8,264 bases of DNA, from positions 1 to 8,264 of the forward strand of contig DMAO01000368.1 in assembly GCA_003446545.1 (NCBI GenBank). Reading direction: 5' to 3'. A program made the position numbers and the translations under genes. Shown here piece by piece: positions 1 through 6,656 of this stretch (positions within the stretch are counted from its first letter, which is position 1; every line of letters starts with the position of its first letter). The stretch is from Sphaerochaeta sp. (GTDB lineage: Bacteria; Spirochaetota; Spirochaetia; Sphaerochaetales; Sphaerochaetaceae). The notes under the pieces are model-generated. The model ran no database searches. It was not told the DNA's origin and was given only the letters and a program-made list of their open reading frames with translations.

Positions 1-630
1 GGTATCTGCACAAGGAATCGCATCCTTTAGGAGAAAGGGTCCGATCTGCGTACGTACCAGCTCTACCAGATACCCACGAGAATTGCACGCTAGTGCCAGA
101 TCCCTTGCCAAGGAGCGTATGTAGGTGCCCTTGGAGACATGGATATCGGCTACCAGCCGATCGTTTTCAAAGGAGACAACCTCAAAGGAGTAGACGCTGA
201 CAGGACGTTTTTCCATGACAACGACTTTGCCTTCCCTTGCTAGTTTTGAGGCACGTTTGCCCCCTATGTGTAGGGCACTATATTGGGGAGGGCTCTGTTG
301 GATATCCCCGATAAATAGGGGAATTGCGTCTTGAATCTGTTCTAAAGTTGGAACAGCAGCTGTTGCTATGACTTCTCCCTCGGGATCGAGCGTATCTGTC
401 TCTTTTCCAAATACTATGGTGGCACGATAGCGCTTGTCCATGGACGAGAAGACCTGGTTCAGTTTTGTCATACTTCCAGTCAAAGCAATCATGAGGCCCT
501 GTGCAAACTTATCAAGCGTACCGGCGTGCCCAACTTTAGGGTCGACTGTACGCTTGATAGTACCAAGAGAGGTAAAACTGGTTACCCCGCTTGGCTTGTA
601 AACTAGGAGTATGCTCGCTCTATTTCCCAT
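1..630 (-). CDS. truB: tRNA pseudouridine(55) synthase TruB, partial (C-terminus beyond window)
   Basis: TruB converts U55 of the tRNA T-loop to pseudouridine in the cytoplasm. I translated 210 residues from the ATG at 630-628 to the window edge; the family is usually about 300 residues, so the C-terminal part is missing. Visible motifs, in order, are YKPSGVTS (11-18), GHAGTLDKFAQG (34-45) with the presumed catalytic Asp40, RYRATIVFGKETDTLDPEG (67-85) with the active-site Tyr68, PPQYSAL (114-120), and SKGTYIRSLARDL (166-178) with Arg172. Residue 121 is His and 128 is Ser, where many TruB proteins have Lys and Tyr in SALKxxGxRxY. The start overlaps the end of rbfA by 11 bp and has no good Shine-Dalgarno sequence, so translation is probably coupled to rbfA (inference). 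It is the last visible gene of the rimP operon. The family assignment is very secure. Confidence 0.96.
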   Translation of the reverse strand, partial: MGNRASILLVYKPSGVTSFTSLGTIKRTVDPKVGHAGTLDKFAQGLMIALTGSMTKLNQVFSSMDKRYRATIVFGKETDTLDPEGEVIATAAVPTLEQIQDAIPLFIGDIQQSPPQYSALHIGGKRASKLAREGKVVVMEKRPVSVYSFEVVSFENDRLVADIHVSKGTYIRSLARDLALACNSRGYLVELVRTQIGPFLLKDAIPCADT

Positions 631-976
631 CGTTGACCAGCGAATCAATCAGTGCATTAATCTTCTGGCCATCTCGGAGAGAAGTATCCGCCTTGAACTT
701 GAGCACTGGGGTATTACGGGTCTTAAGGAAAGATCCCACACGTTTCTGGATAAAGCCACTGGCACTTTGTAACCCTTCAACACTCTTGTGAAGGTTCTCT
801 TCGTCCAATACAGAGGAAATGAAAACCGTCGCAAAGGAGTTGTCGACTGAAAGCTCAACACGACTTACCGAGCAGAGGGTGCTCACATTCGGGTTCTTAA
901 CCTCCCCTTTGACTATCAGCGTGCTGATAGCCTCAGAGAGTTTGGCCTCTATACGTTTCTGGCTATATTCACTCAT
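620..976 (-). CDS. rbfA: 30S ribosome-binding factor RbfA
   Basis: RbfA binds the 30S subunit near the 16S rRNA 5' helix and helps late small-subunit maturation and cold adaptation. The 118-residue product has the usual family length. It shows an N-terminal helix (about 3-22), a strand region with VSRVELSVDN (37-46) and ATVFIS, then the KH-like helix-kink-helix around LQSASGF (69-75), with the interrupted Ala-Ser-Gly typical of RbfA. It ends in the family-like strand PVLKFKAD and a final helix. The ATG at 976-974 overlaps the infB stop as ATGA, so it is probably translated by re-initiation after infB. A GGAG lies 14 nt upstream, rather far away. The 3' end overlaps truB by 11 bp. The gene order infB-rbfA-truB is conserved widely in bacteria and supports the call. 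Confidence 0.95.
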   Translation of the reverse strand: MSEYSQKRIEAKLSEAISTLIVKGEVKNPNVSTLCSVSRVELSVDNSFATVFISSVLDEENLHKSVEGLQSASGFIQKRVGSFLKTRNTPVLKFKADTSLRDGQKINALIDSLVNDGK

Positions 977-3798
977 AGCTTAACTTTTTTCTCCAATTTG
1001 CGTGCAACTTCTTCTGTCTCTATAATTTCCAGGATGTCTCCAGCCTGAAGATCATGGAAACCTTCCAATCCGATACCACATTCGAAGCCTTCTACAACTT
1101 CCTTGGCATCATCCTTGAAACGCTTCAGACTTGAAATCTTTACCATCTTGGGATTGAGTTGGATAGAGTCACGGATGACCTTGACCAGACTATTGCGCTT
1201 GACCTTACCGCTGGTGACCATGGCCCCTGCAATCGTACCGATCTTGGGTACCTTGAAGGTTTCACGAACCTCGACGGTTCCAATCTCAACCTCACGAATT
1301 TCTGGAGCAAGCATTCCTTCCATGGCATCACGTACATCGTCTACTGCATCATAGATGATGTTGTACTTACGGATCTCAATCTTCTCTTGGTCGGCAAGGA
1401 CCTGAGCACGAGGAGTTGGCCTTACATTGAATCCGATGACCAACGCATTGGATGCACTTGCAAGGGTGATGTCGCTCTCAATGATAGCACCGGCCGAAGC
1501 ACGGATAACATTGAGGTGGATCTCATCGTTCGATAGTGCATCAAGGGTTCCCTGCAATGCCTCAACTGACCCTTGCACGTCACCTTTGATAATGACGTTG
1601 TATTCTTGGATGGTCCCTTCCTTGATTCTCGAATAGAGGTTGTCCAAGGTAATCTTCTTGACGTTTCGACTATCGCCTATCCTTTCAAGTTCCTGTCTCT
1701 TGTTACCAACCAGACGGGCCTGTTTTTCATCCGCAGTTACTTGGAACGGATCTCCAGCACCAGGGATATCGGAAAGTCCAATGATCTCAACGGGTGTTGC
1801 AGGTCCTGCCTCTTCAATCTTGTTGCCCTTGTCATCAAACATAGCCCTGACCCTACCTGGGTAGACACCTGCTACATAGTGATCGCCCTGACGCAGCGTA
1901 CCGCGTTCAATAAGCACACTAGCGACGATACCCCGACCCTGGTCAATGCGGCTTTCGATAACCTTTCCCTCTGCGCGGCAGTTGGCGTTTACCTTCAGCT
2001 CGAGCATTTCAGCCTGCAACAGTACGGTATCGAGCAACTCCTCAATTCCTGTCTTCTTCAATGCGGAAATCTGACAGTAGAGAGTCGTCCCACCCCAGGC
2101 TTCGGGCATCAGGCCAAGGTCACTGAGCTGTTGCATTACCCTATCAGGATTTGCTTCAGGAAGGTCACATTTGTTTATCGCAACGATGATGGGAACATTT
2201 GCAGCTCGTGCATGGTCAATAGCCTCACGGGTCTGAGGCATAACGCCATCATTTGCAGCAACGACAAGAATGACAATATCAGTAACTTGTGCTCCACGGG
2301 CACGCATCATGGAGAATGCGGCGTGTCCAGGAGTATCGAGGAATACCACTTCGCCCTTACCTTCGAGAGCAACCTTGTATGCGCCGATATGCTGGGTTAT
2401 TCCCCCAAACTCACCTTCAGCTACCTTAGTGGAACGAATGGCATCGAGCAACTTGGTCTTACCATGGTCAACGTGACCCATTACCGTAACGATTGGTGCA
2501 CGATCGACCATATCCTTGTCAGTCTCAGGTTCACGAGTGATAAGTGTCTCATCATACAAGGATACAAGGTGGACTTCACAGTTGTAATCACTACAGACAA
2601 TCTCAGCTGTCTCAAAGTCGATCTGCTGGTTAATCGTCACCATCATACCCATCTTGAACAGTTTGGCAATAATCTCACTAGCCTTCAGATTCATCTTCTT
2701 GGCCAAATCAGAGACAGAGATGACTTCCATCATATCTATTTGCTTGGGAACAGAAGCGAGCTTGGCAGCTGCCTGCTCCTTTCTTCTCTGGATCTGGAAC
2801 TCTTTCTCTTCCTCAGCATTTCTCTTCTTGTAGGAAGCGGAATTTCTCTTCTTGAAAGATTTCTTAGGAGTTCTCTGGTTCAGTTCAAGCTCTTGTCCAC
2901 CATTACCTGATCCGCCACCTGGTCTGGGACCACTGCCACCCTGTCGATTGAAAGGAGGACGACCTGGGCCACCACCTTGTGGCCTGAAACCACCAGGGGC
3001 ACCACCGCCACCGGGACGGGGTTGGTAGCCACCAGTACGCGGCTGATAGCCTGTAGCACCGGCAGGACGAGGGTTATTACCCTGATAGCCTGTACCAGCG
3101 GGTCTGGGATTGGTGCCTTGATAGCCTGTACCAGCAGGACGTGGGTTGTTTCCCTGGTAGCCAGTTCCAGCAGGACGTGGATTACTACCCTGGTAACCAG
3201 TTCCGGCAGGACGAGGGTTATTTCCCTGATATCCTCCAGTTCTTGGAGCACCACCCTGGCCTTGGTATCCACCACTAGAACGGTTTCCCTGATAGGGAGG
3301 ACGTGTTCCTGGAGCAGGTCTACCCCCTACAGTCCCAGCAATACGAGGGCCATTGGAAGGGGGCGCAGGTGTCGGAGCAGCTCCATTTGGGTTCTTGCTC
3401 TGCCATTCGGCATGATCTTTCACTGTCTGACCTTGGTTAGGTACCGGAGGAAGGTTGGTAGGCCTTATTACAACGGGACCGGTATGCAGTGGGGATGTGG
3501 TAATCTTGTCCCCAGTAGAACGTACAGTTTTTCTTAATGTACCTATACGTTTCTGTCCAGCCGGTTTATGTTCAGTGGTAGAAGTTGAAGAATCAGTGCT
3601 TGAGCTTGACGCAACGGGCCGAGCTTGCGGTTTGACAACCACAACCTTCTTCTTCACCACAACTACCCTTCTCTTTTCAGGAGACTTGGGTTTGGTTTCG
3701 GGTTCCTTAGGAGAAGTGTTCTTCTCTTCCTTGGCTTCCGATGGATGCACTACATGTTTGATCAACGTTGCTTTTGGCTTATTATTCTCTTCCGTCAT
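973..3798 (-). CDS. infB: Translation initiation factor IF-2 with long repeat-rich N-terminus
   Basis: IF-2 is the GTPase that brings fMet-tRNA to the 30S subunit and promotes 50S joining. The 941-residue product begins with a lineage-specific region. Residues 1-110 are Lys/Ser/Thr-rich, with a double VVVVK motif at 45-56. Residues 150-300 are Gly/Pro/Arg/Gln-rich and contain five GYQG repeats (189-249). Residues 310-350 form a basic, probably helical linker. The conserved part follows: the IF2 N-terminal fold (about 355-405), then the G domain with GHVDHGKT (441-448), the switch [10 protein letters not shown] (465-474), DTPGH (488-492), NKCD (542-545) and SAL (578-580). The beta-barrel domain II comes next, then domain III (about 715-815), and the C-terminal fMet-tRNA-binding domain runs to the end. 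Length resembles the longer bacterial IF-2 forms (E. coli about 890). The start follows nusA by 19 nt with an AGAGGGA ribosome site. The gene overlaps rbfA by 4 bp. Confidence 0.98.
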   Translation of the reverse strand: MTEENNKPKATLIKHVVHPSEAKEEKNTSPKEPETKPKSPEKRRVVVVKKKVVVVKPQARPVASSSSTDSSTSTTEHKPAGQKRIGTLRKTVRSTGDKITTSPLHTGPVVIRPTNLPPVPNQGQTVKDHAEWQSKNPNGAAPTPAPPSNGPRIAGTVGGRPAPGTRPPYQGNRSSGGYQGQGGAPRTGGYQGNNPRPAGTGYQGSNPRPAGTGYQGNNPRPAGTGYQGTNPRPAGTGYQGNNPRPAGATGYQPRTGGYQPRPGGGGAPGGFRPQGGGPGRPPFNRQGGSGPRPGGGSGNGGQELELNQRTPKKSFKKRNSASYKKRNAEEEKEFQIQRRKEQAAAKLASVPKQIDMMEVISVSDLAKKMNLKASEIIAKLFKMGMMVTINQQIDFETAEIVCSDYNCEVHLVSLYDETLITREPETDKDMVDRAPIVTVMGHVDHGKTKLLDAIRSTKVAEGEFGGITQHIGAYKVALEGKGEVVFLDTPGHAAFSMMRARGAQVTDIVILVVAANDGVMPQTREAIDHARAANVPIIVAINKCDLPEANPDRVMQQLSDLGLMPEAWGGTTLYCQISALKKTGIEELLDTVLLQAEMLELKVNANCRAEGKVIESRIDQGRGIVASVLIERGTLRQGDHYVAGVYPGRVRAMFDDKGNKIEEAGPATPVEIIGLSDIPGAGDPFQVTADEKQARLVGNKRQELERIGDSRNVKKITLDNLYSRIKEGTIQEYNVIIKGDVQGSVEALQGTLDALSNDEIHLNVIRASAGAIIESDITLASASNALVIGFNVRPTPRAQVLADQEKIEIRKYNIIYDAVDDVRDAMEGMLAPEIREVEIGTVEVRETFKVPKIGTIAGAMVTSGKVKRNSLVKVIRDSIQLNPKMVKISSLKRFKDDAKEVVEGFECGIGLEGFHDLQAGDILEIIETEEVARKLEKKVKL
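3052..3234 (-). repeat. Five tandem 36-bp repeats in infB encoding GYQGxNPRPAGT
   Basis: Four 36-bp units and a final 39-bp unit lie head to tail at 3234-3199, 3198-3163, 3162-3127, 3126-3091 and 3090-3052. Each encodes GYQG-(N/S/T)-NPRPAGT; the last ends AGAT. I compared the units: they differ mostly at third codon positions (GGA/GGT/GGC, TAT/TAC, CGT/AGA, GCC/GCT), while the peptide stays nearly constant. Degenerate relatives follow ([14 protein letters not shown]) and precede ([14 protein letters not shown]). The segment lies between the charged N-terminus and the IF2_N fold and is predicted to be disordered. The function is unknown. Confidence 0.93.
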
Positions 3799-3817
3799 TC
3801 TTCCCTCTTGGATAATA

Positions 3818-5323
3818 TTACTCTACCTCAAATGCAAGACCTGTACCACAGTTCGGGCACACAGTCATATCGATGGTGATCGCCGAACCGCAGCTGGGGC
3901 ATACATATTCGGTATCTTCATTTTCTTCATCTTCAACGATATCGACATACTCGTTGATAGTATCCTTAATTGCAATGACCTCTTCCCCACTCAAATCTGA
4001 GAAAGAAGAGATATCCTCCTCGGTGAGGTTGATAAACTCCTCAACGCTGTACACATCATGGAACTGCAGTTTCTGCAACAGTTGTGCATCCATTGGAAGG
4101 TCGGAAAGCGCAATCTCGTCTTCATCTACAAGGCTCTCTTCAAGAACGGTGGGAACCTCTTCCAAACCAGCTGCCGTAACAGGGAACTGTTCATCAAACC
4201 TTGGGATCTCACCAAATTCATCTGGCTGGCCAAAGAAACTCTCTGCCCGTGAACGAGCTTCGGTAGCGATGTCCAACTCATTGAACTGGGCTTGGGTCTT
4301 CACATCAATGATCCAGTCCACAAGCTTGTTTGCAAGCCTGACGTTCAGACCTTGCTTCCCAATTGCCAAGGAGAGCTGACTTTCGTCGACTATGGCCACC
4401 GCATGGAAAATGTTCTTGTCCAAAACCACAACATCTTTTACCTGAGCCGGGGATAAGGCGTTGCGGATATAGTTCAGCGGGTTAGTGTCATAGCGAAGAA
4501 TATCAATCTTCTCCCCTTCTATTTCACCCATGATAGTCTGAATTCTATTTCCCTTCAACCCGACGCATGCACCAACAGGGTCAATTTCATCATTGCGGGA
4601 TGCAACAGCGACCTTGGAGCGATAGCCCGCTTCACGGACAATCTTAATGATATCAATCTGATTCTGGGCTATTTCAGGGATCTCTACCTCAAAGAGGTGT
4701 CTGATCAATTCGGTACTCGTCCTGGAAAGTACGACACGCACCCCACGTTCAGCCTTCTCCACATTCTCGACGTAGCACTTGATCTTATCGTTGCTGCCAT
4801 AGCTTTCACGACTGGACTGATTGCGTCTGGGTAGGATGCCTTCGGTTGAACCAATATCGACATAGATGTCGCCATTGGGAACTTGACGGCGGAAGTATCC
4901 GATGATCAGCTGGCCTTCCTTTGCCTTGAACTCACTATAGAGTGTGTCCTTCTGAATATCCCTGAAGCTCTGGTGGGCCCTCTGTTTGGCACTCTGGACG
5001 CTGATACGGTCAAAATCCTTCAGGTCTATAGGAATGAGCAGCTCATCGCCAATCTCACACTCCTCATGGATTTCCTTGGCATCGCTTAAGGAAATTTCGG
5101 TGACTTCGTTGTACCATTCATCATCATCGACAATCTTACGTCTAGCACTAAGCTCAACAGAAGAGAAGTCCTCATTGAATTCAATGACTGCATTCTCCTC
5201 TGTGCCAAACTTCCGCTTATAGGCAGCACGGAGAATTTCTTCAATAGTGTTAAGTACCAGATCTTCTGAAATATTCTTTTCCGCCACCATGCTTCGGATA
5301 GCGTCACCTAAATCAGTTGCCAT
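3818..5323 (-). CDS. nusA: Transcription termination/antitermination factor NusA with C-terminal zinc ribbon
   Basis: NusA binds RNA polymerase and nascent RNA, modulating pausing, intrinsic termination and antitermination. The 501 residues show the polymerase-binding N-terminal domain (1 to about 130), an S1 domain (about 135-200, with GDIYVDIGSTEGILPRRNQ), KH1 (about 200-280, DPVGACVGLKGNRIQ) and KH2 (about 285-345, AIGKQGLNVRLA). An acidic linker follows (about 365-405). Next is one helix-hairpin-helix segment resembling a single acidic repeat (about 408-460, LPMDAQLLQKLQFHDVYSVEEF). The protein ends in a short zinc ribbon with Cys475, Cys478, Cys489 and Cys492. E. coli NusA (495 residues) has two acidic repeats and no such ribbon. 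The start has an excellent GGAGG (5337-5333) 9 nt upstream, inside the end of rimP, with an 11-bp overlap. In E. coli NusA represses its own operon through leader terminators; a comparable terminator lies upstream here. Confidence 0.98.
   Translation of the reverse strand: MATDLGDAIRSMVAEKNISEDLVLNTIEEILRAAYKRKFGTEENAVIEFNEDFSSVELSARRKIVDDDEWYNEVTEISLSDAKEIHEECEIGDELLIPIDLKDFDRISVQSAKQRAHQSFRDIQKDTLYSEFKAKEGQLIIGYFRRQVPNGDIYVDIGSTEGILPRRNQSSRESYGSNDKIKCYVENVEKAERGVRVVLSRTSTELIRHLFEVEIPEIAQNQIDIIKIVREAGYRSKVAVASRNDEIDPVGACVGLKGNRIQTIMGEIEGEKIDILRYDTNPLNYIRNALSPAQVKDVVVLDKNIFHAVAIVDESQLSLAIGKQGLNVRLANKLVDWIIDVKTQAQFNELDIATEARSRAESFFGQPDEFGEIPRFDEQFPVTAAGLEEVPTVLEESLVDEDEIALSDLPMDAQLLQKLQFHDVYSVEEFINLTEEDISSFSDLSGEEVIAIKDTINEYVDIVEDEENEDTEYVCPSCGSAITIDMTVCPNCGTGLAFEVE
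3848..3901 (-). other. Zinc-ribbon motif encoded at the NusA C-terminus
   Basis: This segment encodes NusA residues 475-492. It has the pattern CPSCG, ten residues, then CPNCG: two CxxC knuckles separated by ten residues, typical of a minimal zinc ribbon. It follows a strongly acidic stretch (462-472, EDEENEDTE) and leaves only nine residues after it. It is in frame with the rest of NusA, with no stop between, so it is an appended domain and not a separate gene. Confidence 0.85.
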
Positions 5324-5813
5324 GTGAATCGTCCTCCCATCTATAGTCGAGCTTTGCTTTCTGAATCCTTACAAAGGGCACGACCATTGTCTCTATCATA
5401 TCTTGTGAATCGCCGATATAGGCAGTACTCAGGGTAACTGAACTATCATCGCTCGTTGTGATCAGCCCACTGACCCAATCACCATGTTCTGTATCATAGA
5501 CACGTACTCGCTTACCCTCTAGAAGGGTGAACTCATACACATCCTTGATGGTTCTCTGCAAGCCTGGGGTGGATACCTCAAGTTCGAGATCACGTTCGCC
5601 TAGCTGCAACTCCATGCGTGGATAGACGAGCTTATACACTTTCGAACAATCAGATACATCCACTTCACGGCCTTTGGTCATGATCGTGATATGTACCCCG
5701 ACACTAAAGCCACGGTCAATCCTGCTGATATCAACAAGGGTTATCCCTAGGGCTTCCAACAGCGGAGAATACTCCGCAAATAACCTTGTATTTTGTATTC
5801 CTGTTCCTAACAT
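5313..5813 (-). CDS. rimP: Ribosome maturation factor RimP
   Basis: RimP assists 30S assembly. I place the start at the ATG 5813-5811, giving 166 residues, close to the family norm of about 150. The frame is open up to an ATG at 5999, but that 62-residue extension resembles nothing in RimP and would translate through the promoter and terminator hairpin described here. From the chosen start, LLEALGITLVDI (18-29) falls where E. coli has PVEALGFELVGI. DVSDCSKVYKLV (52-63) and LEVSTPGLQRTI (78-89, family LEVSSPGLDRP) follow. The C-terminal SH3-like domain ends in a VPFVRIQKAKLDY strand (about 145-157). GGAAAGG immediately upstream could serve as a close-spaced ribosome site. The gene overlaps nusA by 11 bp, in the conserved rimP-nusA-infB order. 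Function is sure; the exact start less so. Confidence 0.9.
   Translation of the reverse strand: MLGTGIQNTRLFAEYSPLLEALGITLVDISRIDRGFSVGVHITIMTKGREVDVSDCSKVYKLVYPRMELQLGERDLELEVSTPGLQRTIKDVYEFTLLEGKRVRVYDTEHGDWVSGLITTSDDSSVTLSTAYIGDSQDMIETMVVPFVRIQKAKLDYRWEDDSHGN
5332..5338 (-). promoter_or_regulatory. Strong ribosome binding site for nusA
   Basis: On the minus strand this reads GGGAGGA. Its GGAGG core sits 9 nt before the nusA ATG (5323-5321) and lies inside the last codons of rimP. It is the best Shine-Dalgarno match in the window. It fixes the nusA start and suggests that nusA is translated more strongly than rimP. Confidence 0.85.
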
Positions 5814-5830
5814 ACCTTTCCAATTGTCAT

Positions 5831-5859
5831 AAAAAAGGGATTCGCCTTCGAGCGATCCC
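5831..5859 (-). terminator. Intrinsic terminator in the rimP leader (candidate attenuator)
   Basis: On the minus strand GGGATCGC (5859-5852) pairs with GCG-A-ATCCC (5845-5837). That gives eight base pairs with one bulged A (5842) and a UCGAAG loop that can close as a U-G pair over CGAA. The 3' arm is followed at once by six T (5836-5831). This is a textbook Rho-independent terminator for leftward transcription. It lies about 20 nt downstream of the predicted rimP transcription start (near 5879) and 17 nt before the rimP ATG. It can therefore cap the comF message and also cut transcripts from the rimP promoter. No obvious antiterminator pairing is seen in the short leader. Confidence 0.82.
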
Positions 5860-5877
5860 CCAATAATCAGACATATC

Positions 5878-5889
5878 CTATACGTATAG
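5878..5889. promoter_or_regulatory. Perfect 12-bp palindrome over the -10 element and start site
   Basis: CTATACGTATAG is its own reverse complement. It covers most of the -10 hexamer and reaches the predicted transcription start. A protein bound here would compete with RNA polymerase, so it could be an operator. AT-rich palindromes also arise by chance around -10 elements, so the call is tentative. Confidence 0.4.
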
Positions 5890-5914
5890 TAAGCGGAACC
5901 TCCCCGCTTGTCAA
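5886..5914 (-). promoter_or_regulatory. Sigma-70-type promoter for the rimP-nusA-infB-rbfA-truB operon
   Basis: On the minus strand there is a perfect -35 TTGACA (5914-5909), a 17-nt spacer, and a -10 TACTAT (5891-5886, four of six matches to TATAAT). The expected start of transcription is near 5879, giving a leader of roughly 65 nt. The region upstream (5915-5985) is AT-rich. This is the only good promoter seen in the 172-nt comF-rimP gap, and it points towards rimP. Whether it is the main promoter is inferred from sequence alone. Confidence 0.8.
5891..5909. promoter_or_regulatory. Inverted repeat filling the promoter spacer
   Basis: AAGCGG, seven bases, then CCGCTT: a perfect 6-bp inverted repeat that runs from the edge of the -10 to the edge of the -35. 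It is GC-rich in an AT-rich neighbourhood. Spacer dyads are often bound by repressors or by activators that distort DNA. No binding protein can be named from sequence. Confidence 0.4.
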
Positions 5915-5985
5915 TCAGAAGTGCAATCTTACTGATAAAAGAAGAACGATTGTTTGAACATATTTGCTGTTGGAAAGAAATATAT

Positions 5986-6633
5986 TCAGACCATCGCAAT
6001 AACTAAAGATCGTGCTTCAATGCCATACCCTTGTGCAAGCAAGGCCCTGCCGGTTGCTAGAGTAGAGCCAGAGGTACAGATATCATCCAACAAGACAAAA
6101 GTATGTCCAGCATCCTTATAGGTACGTACCCTCGTATCAAGGGGAAGTAGTGTAAGAGTATGGCGTTCTTTTCTTTCAGCTAGGGAGAGGAATTTACTCT
6201 GGCCCTCCCCTTTCTGTACTAATAATCGGAGAGAGGGATAGCCTATTCTTTTAGTCAGCATTCTGCAAATGAGCAACATTTGGTCAAATCCCCGATCAGA
6301 GAAGCCCTTTTTGCTGGCAGGTATTGGAATAAGCAAAGGCTTTTCAATGGTTGCAAGCATGGGTATGTACAGGGAGGTAAAAACCCTCGACAGAGGCTTT
6401 TCCGCTCCTGCCTTGAACTGGTTGAGCAAAGCCGAGACAATGCCTGTATAGGAGCCATAGGCTTGGAAACCCTTCAGACAGAAAGGACAGGGATACGCCA
6501 CATCCTGTAGGGGACGGGAACAGGTAGGACATCGTCCTGAAAATCTGTATGCATAGGACTGCTTTTGCAGCTCCTCAGAGCAGAGTGGACAGAGTAAAGC
6601 ATCACTGAAGCGTCCGCAAAAGATACACAACAT
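5986..6633 (-). CDS. ComF-family phosphoribosyltransferase-like protein
   Basis: This is a double zinc-finger, phosphoribosyltransferase-fold protein of the ComF/GntX family. The 215 residues open with four CxxC pairs: Cys3/6 and Cys15/18, then Cys35/38 and Cys49/52. The core carries LIPIPASKKGFSDRGFDQ (101-118), corresponding to the family PxPxxxxRxxxRGFNQ, and QSKFLSLAERKER (145-157). The PRPP-binding loop VLLDDICTSGST (180-191) has the acidic pair Asp183/Asp184. In naturally competent bacteria ComF works with the ComFA helicase in DNA uptake. In E. coli the homologue GntX/YhgH is linked to use of DNA as a nutrient. The enzymatic substrate, if any, is unknown. It follows mutS by 23 nt and is probably cotranscribed with it. 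The ATG at 6633 leaves the first Cys at position 3, as expected. The ribosome site is weak (AGGG close to the start). I do not assign a symbol because the family is large. Confidence 0.92.
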   Translation of the reverse strand: MLCIFCGRFSDALLCPLCSEELQKQSYAYRFSGRCPTCSRPLQDVAYPCPFCLKGFQAYGSYTGIVSALLNQFKAGAEKPLSRVFTSLYIPMLATIEKPLLIPIPASKKGFSDRGFDQMLLICRMLTKRIGYPSLRLLVQKGEGQSKFLSLAERKERHTLTLLPLDTRVRTYKDAGHTFVLLDDICTSGSTLATGRALLAQGYGIEARSLVIAMV

Positions 6634-6656
6634 ACCCTATACAGAAGCGGTAGTAC

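Larger units (their letters stand above)
5814..5985. other. Intergenic region between comF-family gene and rimP
   Basis: This 172-nt stretch is the only sizeable non-coding DNA in the window. In leftward order it holds an AT-rich segment without a convincing terminator for the comF-family gene (5937-5985). Next is an imperfect dyad (ATCAG at 5936-5932, CTGAT at 5918-5914, with AAG/CTT extension after a bulge). The promoter, the short leader and the leader terminator follow. No tRNA is present, unlike the E. coli operon, where a tRNA gene (metY) precedes rimP. Confidence 0.8.

Noticed and set aside
2731..2733. Possible internal start in infB at Met356, giving a short IF-2 form
   Set aside because: No purine-rich ribosome site precedes it, so an internal IF-2 isoform as in E. 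coli cannot be supported.
1573..2910. 445-codon plus-strand open frame antisense to infB
   Set aside because: The translation has no recognisable domain and is rich in His, Leu, Ser and Cys as expected from the complement of a coding frame. It lies fully within a certain infB, with no visible promoter or ribosome site of its own.
2977..3537. Plus-strand and alternative minus-strand open frames across the IF-2 repeat region
   Set aside because: They are shadows of the low-complexity, repeat-encoding DNA; their Ser/Thr/Arg or Val/Leu-rich repeats simply mirror the 36-bp units in another frame.
5807..5830. Seven-codon open frame (MTIGKVC) starting right after the leader T tract and overlapping the rimP start
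   Set aside because: It has no Shine-Dalgarno sequence, since the preceding bases are the terminator stem and T run. A frame this short arises easily by chance.
5951..5985. AT-rich inverted repeat just after the comF-family stop as its terminator
   Set aside because: The stem (ATATTT/AAATAT) has no G-C pairs, a long loop and no T run, so it is unlikely to terminate transcription.
5814..5999. In-frame upstream extension of rimP to an ATG at 5999 (228 residues)
   Set aside because: The extra 62 residues do not resemble RimP, overlap the end of the comF-family gene, and would be encoded across a strong promoter and a terminator hairpin. The ATG at 5813 gives a normal-length RimP.
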